A DNA stretch of 64,000 bases, taken from Bacteroidales bacterium (GTDB lineage Bacteria; Bacteroidota; Bacteroidia; Bacteroidales; UBA932). The stretch spans positions 100,798 through 164,797 of the forward strand of contig JAFSOA010000005.1 in assembly GCA_017447265.1 (NCBI GenBank), given 5' to 3'. Both the position numbers and the translations under genes were made by a program. A model generated the notes under the pieces. The model did not search any database, was not told the origin of the DNA, and saw nothing but the letters and a program-made list of their open reading frames with translations. Shown here in pieces: positions 61,172 through 64,000 of this stretch; position 1 is the first letter of the stretch, and every line of letters starts with the position of its first letter.

Positions 61172-61897
61172 ATGAAAAAGAAACTCTTTTTCGCACTGGT
61201 GCTCTGCACCGCCTTTTTCGCAACTGCCAACGCACAGACCAACATCCAGGTCATGTATGATTTCGCCAAGGATCGTCAGCAGATCACCACGACGATTGAA
61301 GGTTTCTATACCGACAGGGGCGGTAACACCTTCTTCTTCGTTGACCATGACTTCGCTTTGAACAAGAACCTGGGCGACACGCAGTCTCCTGCCGGTACTT
61401 ATATGGAGGTTGCCCGCTGCCTGAATTTCTGGCAGAACAGCCCCGTGAATTTCCTCAGCGCCCATGTGGAATACAACGGCGGTGCATATAAGGGATTCGG
61501 CATCAACCACGCCTTCCTGGCCGGTGCCGACTTTTTCCTGCACAGCAAGAACTATAACAACACCCTCAACCTGAAAGTGCTGTATAAAGGCATCCTGAAA
61601 ACGAAACAGGTGGTTCCGATGCAGTTCACCGTGGTCTGGGGCATGAAGGATCTCTTCGGTGCGAAGGGTCTTAGTTTCAGCGGCTTCGCTGATTTCTGGT
61701 GGGAAGACCACGTGGTGACCGGCAAAGATTTGTCGGCATCGCTCTCCCATGTCGTGTTCATCTCCGAACCTCAGATCTGGTACAACTGCGGCACGGAGCA
61801 CTTCAATATCGGCGGTGAGGTCGAGCTGAGCTACGACTTTGGCACGACGCACGGTTTCCGTGCCCGTCCCTGCCTCGGTATCAAGTGGGTTTTCTAA
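61172..61897 (+). CDS. DUF5020-family outer-membrane protein, Tsx-like
   Basis: A 241-residue protein with a signal peptide (about 1-22, ending ANA), then NIQVMYDFAKDR and NTFFFVDHDFAL, and alternating strands ending in the aromatic GIKWVF. The pattern of an outer-membrane beta-barrel is clear. DUF5020 proteins resemble Tsx, the nucleoside-specific channel of enteric bacteria (inference). Its position between two nucleobase permeases supports a role in taking bases or nucleosides across the outer membrane. Confidence 0.75.
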   Translation: MKKKLFFALVLCTAFFATANAQTNIQVMYDFAKDRQQITTTIEGFYTDRGGNTFFFVDHDFALNKNLGDTQSPAGTYMEVARCLNFWQNSPVNFLSAHVEYNGGAYKGFGINHAFLAGADFFLHSKNYNNTLNLKVLYKGILKTKQVVPMQFTVVWGMKDLFGAKGLSFSGFADFWWEDHVVTGKDLSASLSHVVFISEPQIWYNCGTEHFNIGGEVELSYDFGTTHGFRARPCLGIKWVF

Positions 61898-61931
61898 ACC
61901 TGGCCTGACCCCCTTAAACTAACCGATAACT

Positions 61932-63251
61932 ATGAGTTTCCTCACCAAAGCTTTCGGATTCGACCCGGCGAAAAACACGGTGCGCACCGAGCTCGTGGCA
62001 GGTCTGACGACCTTCCTGACGATGGCCTACATCCTGGCCGTCAACCCGAGCATCTTCAGTGCGCTTCCGGGTATGCCGGGCGGCGCCGTCTTCACGGCGA
62101 CGGCCCTGTCCGCCATCATCGCCACGCTGGTGATGGCCTTCTGGGCGAAGAAGCCTTTTGCGCTGGCGCCGGGCATGGGCCTGAACGCGTTCTTCGTGTT
62201 CACGGTCTGCCTGACGATGGGCCATTCCTGGCAGTTTGCCTTGACGGCCGTCCTGATCGAAGGCGTCATCTTCGTCATCCTGACGCTGACCCGGGTTCGT
62301 GTGTGGATCCTGAACGCCATTCCGTTGTCGCTCAAGAATGCCATCGGTGCAGGTATCGGCTTGTTCATCGCTTTCATCGGCCTGCAGAACGCCGGCCTGA
62401 TCGTGAACAGCGATTCGACGCTCGTGACGCTGGGCGACATGACGCATGGCACCGGCCTGCTGGCTGTCATCGGCCTGGTCATTTCCTGCACGCTGGTGAT
62501 GTTGCACATCCGCGGTGGTATCCTGCTGGGTATCCTCATCACGGCCGTCATCGGCATGTTCATCAAGGACCCCGCCACGGGGGAGGCCATCACGCACTTC
62601 GGCGGCATCCTCTCGATGCCCGACAGTGTCGCCCCGATCGCCTTCCAGTTCGAGTGGCACCGGATTCTGAGCTGGGATATGCTGATCGTCGTGTTCACCT
62701 TCCTGTTCATCGACATGTTCGATACGATGGGTACGGTGATCGGTGTTGCGCAGAAAGCCGGTTTCGTCGACGAGAAAGGCAATCTCCAGGATGCTGAGAA
62801 GGTGTTCATGGCCGACGCCATCGGCACCATCGCCGGCGCCTGCCTGGGTACTTCCACCACCACGACCTACGTGGAAAGCTCGGCCGGTGTCGGCGCGGGC
62901 GGACGCACGGGCCTCACGGCCTTCTCCGCCGCCGCCTGCTTCGCCCTCGCCCTGTTCTTCTCGCCGGTCTTCCTGGCCATTCCGGGCGCCGCTACGGCTC
63001 CGTCCCTGATCATCGTCGGCATGATGATGATGCAGCCGGTCACCCGTATCGACTGGACGAACTACCGCGAGAGCATCCCCGCCTTCCTGACGGTGATCCT
63101 CATGCCGCTGGCCTACAGCATCTCCGACGGTATCCTCATCGGTGTGATCTCCTACGTGGTCCTCTACGCCCTTTCCGGCAAGGCCAAGCAGATCACGCCC
63201 ACGATGTGGGTCCTCGCCGTGCTGTTCGTCCTGAGGTACATATTCATATAG
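61932..63251 (+). CDS. Purine (hypoxanthine/guanine-type) permease, NCS2/AzgA family
   Basis: A 439-residue inner-membrane permease. GLTTFLTMAYILAVNPSIFS and GMGLNAFFVFTVC are AzgA-type, with FLFIDMFDTMGTVIGVAQKAG and GTSTTTTYVESSAGVGAGGR holding the substrate loops. It imports adenine, guanine or hypoxanthine with protons. Lies 34 bp after the DUF5020 gene in the same direction. A good terminator follows at about 63330. Confidence 0.9.
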   Translation: MSFLTKAFGFDPAKNTVRTELVAGLTTFLTMAYILAVNPSIFSALPGMPGGAVFTATALSAIIATLVMAFWAKKPFALAPGMGLNAFFVFTVCLTMGHSWQFALTAVLIEGVIFVILTLTRVRVWILNAIPLSLKNAIGAGIGLFIAFIGLQNAGLIVNSDSTLVTLGDMTHGTGLLAVIGLVISCTLVMLHIRGGILLGILITAVIGMFIKDPATGEAITHFGGILSMPDSVAPIAFQFEWHRILSWDMLIVVFTFLFIDMFDTMGTVIGVAQKAGFVDEKGNLQDAEKVFMADAIGTIAGACLGTSTTTTYVESSAGVGAGGRTGLTAFSAAACFALALFFSPVFLAIPGAATAPSLIIVGMMMMQPVTRIDWTNYRESIPAFLTVILMPLAYSISDGILIGVISYVVLYALSGKAKQITPTMWVLAVLFVLRYIFI

Positions 63252-63281
63252 TCCTCCGGACGGGTCCTGGCTTGACCCTCT

Positions 63282-63308
63282 CGTCATTCCGGGCTTGCCC
63301 CGGAATCT
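63282..63308. repeat. Dispersed palindromic repeat CGTCATTCCGGG...CCGGAATC
   Basis: CGTCATTCCGGGCTT-GCCCCGGAATC forms a hairpin (ATTCCGG/CCGGAAT) and resembles a widespread bacterial intergenic repeat, related in outline to the one at 47477. It follows the purine permease. Confidence 0.55.
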
Positions 63309-63328
63309 TGATCACTACTGATAATACC

Positions 63329-63363
63329 AAGGGCGACCTGCAACGGCCGCCCTTGATTTATTT
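63329..63363 (+). terminator. Intrinsic terminator of the nucleobase-uptake operon
   Basis: AAGGGCG (63329-63335) pairs with CGCCCTT (63348-63354), extended by CC/GG across one mismatch, followed by GATTTATTT. Position fits termination downstream of the purine permease. Confidence 0.6.
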
Positions 63364-63882
63364 CGGATCACCGCCAAAAGTGGGTGGAGAAGTATCGACC
63401 TTGATACTGTCTCTCGCGGCGCTCCTGTACAGGGGCTGAAAGCGTTTCTCCTCAAGGTTCGCGTCAGGCGCCGCCTGCGCGTCCGTCCCTTGACGGCGAA
63501 CTTCTCCCTTTTAGCTGTCGCTACGCTCCGCTAACGGTCGAAGAACCTGCGCCGTCACGAGACGGGACTCCCGCTTGGCCGCGTATTTCCTGCCGCTCAC
63601 AAATCGTCGCTCCGCTGTCAGCCCCTGCTGCTGTTCGCGCCTGCTTGGCGGCTGGGTTTTCCTCGGCCGGAAACGGACGGGACCCTCATTATCCCGCTCC
63701 GTTCTGGCCGGGAGAAAACCCTGCCCGGTGAGCCTCCGGGCAGATGCTGCGCTTCCCACCTTCGTGCGACACAGAAGCGGATGCCGCTTCTTCTGTGTCG
63801 CCAGCTGCTTGAAGCCGAAATCTACTGTTTTTGCCCATCGACACAGACGAGAAAGATAAACCATCTGTGTCGCGCAAAAGAA
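63364..63882. other. Hairpin-rich non-coding region
   Basis: No reading frame here looks like a gene, but there are seven inverted repeats: AGTATC/GATACT (63391-63408), CCTGTACAGG (63424-63433), GTTCGC...GCGAAC with an inner CAGGC/GCCTG (63457-63501), a long GGCC...GGCC stem (63665-63709), CTGCCCGG/CCGGGCAG (63721-63743), GCGACACAGAAG/CTTCTGTGTCGC (63766-63801) and CGACACAGA/TCTGTGTCG (63839-63872). The last two share a CGACACAG core. It may be a mobile-element edge, an origin-like region or a structured RNA; I cannot decide. Confidence 0.5.
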
Positions 63883-64000
63883 ATGGAATTATTACGGATC
63901 TGCGAAAAGCAGCGTGATGACCAGACCTATCTCACCCATTCTGTTGATCTCATCTTTATCTCATTGGATTGGCGCGAAAGGGACCGTTCATCTATCTCAT
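63883..64000 (+). CDS. Possible start of a gene cut by the window end
   Basis: An ATG at 63883 opens a frame (MELLRICEKQRDDQTYLTHS...) that stays open to the end of the window, 39 codons. The codon content is plausible and the GC is lower than upstream. I do not recognise the protein and there is too little of it to judge. It follows a cluster of CGACACAG inverted repeats that could regulate it. Confidence 0.3.
   Translation, partial: MELLRICEKQRDDQTYLTHSVDLIFISLDWRERDRSSIS

Noticed and set aside
63511-63864. 117-codon minus-strand frame and 94-codon plus-strand frame (63575-63859) in the terminal region
   Set aside because: Both run through strong hairpins, have odd composition rich in Arg, Gln and Pro, and neither resembles a known family.
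63929-63999. Four ATCTCA hexamers that might be iterons
   Set aside because: The spacing is irregular (18, 11, 36 bases) and the flanks do not match; chance in an AT-rich stretch is likely.
1-64000. CRISPR arrays, tRNA or rRNA genes
   Set aside because: No regularly spaced direct repeats and no cloverleaf or rRNA-like sequence was seen in any gap.

Overview
The window looks like a chromosomal segment of an uncultured member of the Bacteroidales. Five signs point that way: a short primary sigma factor without region 1.1; promoter elements of the TAnnTTTG type; a TonB-dependent receptor paired with a DUF4249 lipoprotein; DUF4296 and DUF5020 proteins; and almost no Shine-Dalgarno sequences. Most of the sequence is GC-rich, which would fit a gut or rumen lineage (inference only). 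The first 15.1 kb is clearly AT-rich and looks horizontally acquired.

Region 1 (1-15.1 kb, + strand) is an O-antigen or other surface polysaccharide cluster. It holds the end of a HAD phosphatase, an SMR-type transporter, a sugar epimerase, a GT-C-like membrane enzyme, a Wzx flippase, and then rfbF-rfbH-rfbG for CDP-4-keto-3,6-dideoxyglucose. A ThDP enzyme resembling YerE and a reductase follow, which suggests a yersiniose-like branched 3,6-dideoxy sugar. Glycosyltransferases, another epimerase and a hexapeptide acyltransferase close the cluster.

Region 2 (15.1-25.1 kb, - strand) reads from dnaN through a DEDDh exonuclease, a degenerate FAH-fold protein, a YfhO-like membrane protein, a GT4 enzyme, an orphan ATPase, gmd, fcl and a GT2 enzyme. 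Replication and surface-sugar genes are therefore packed head to tail.

Region 3 (25.1-50 kb) is mostly housekeeping: an HtrA protease, rpoD, an alanine symporter, argS, YgiQ, a ClC transporter, tex, a TonB receptor with DUF4249 lipoprotein, a polyprenol-phosphate mannose synthase, a DMT exporter, a racemase, ftsY, pheT and a UbiA-family prenyltransferase. Two repeat families lie in its gaps. One is a RAYT transposase with three REP-like palindromes. The other is a roughly 230-bp highly structured repeat present three times, with compensatory base changes and a possible pseudoknot.

Region 4 (50-59.7 kb, + strand) is the most unusual operon. After a DUF4296 lipoprotein, deoC and a deaminase come a RelA/SpoT-type synthetase, an HD (ppGpp-hydrolase-like)-APH kinase fusion, a diacylglycerol-kinase-RsbW fusion, an NMT1-type periplasmic binding protein, a Cache-HAMP-SpoIIE phosphatase and an RsbV-type STAS protein. 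Together they look like a nutrient-sensing partner-switch linked to alarmone and lipid phosphorylation.

Region 5 (59.7-63.3 kb) holds two nucleobase permeases around a DUF5020 outer-membrane protein. The final 640 bp is non-coding, hairpin-rich DNA of unknown nature, with a possible gene start running off the end.
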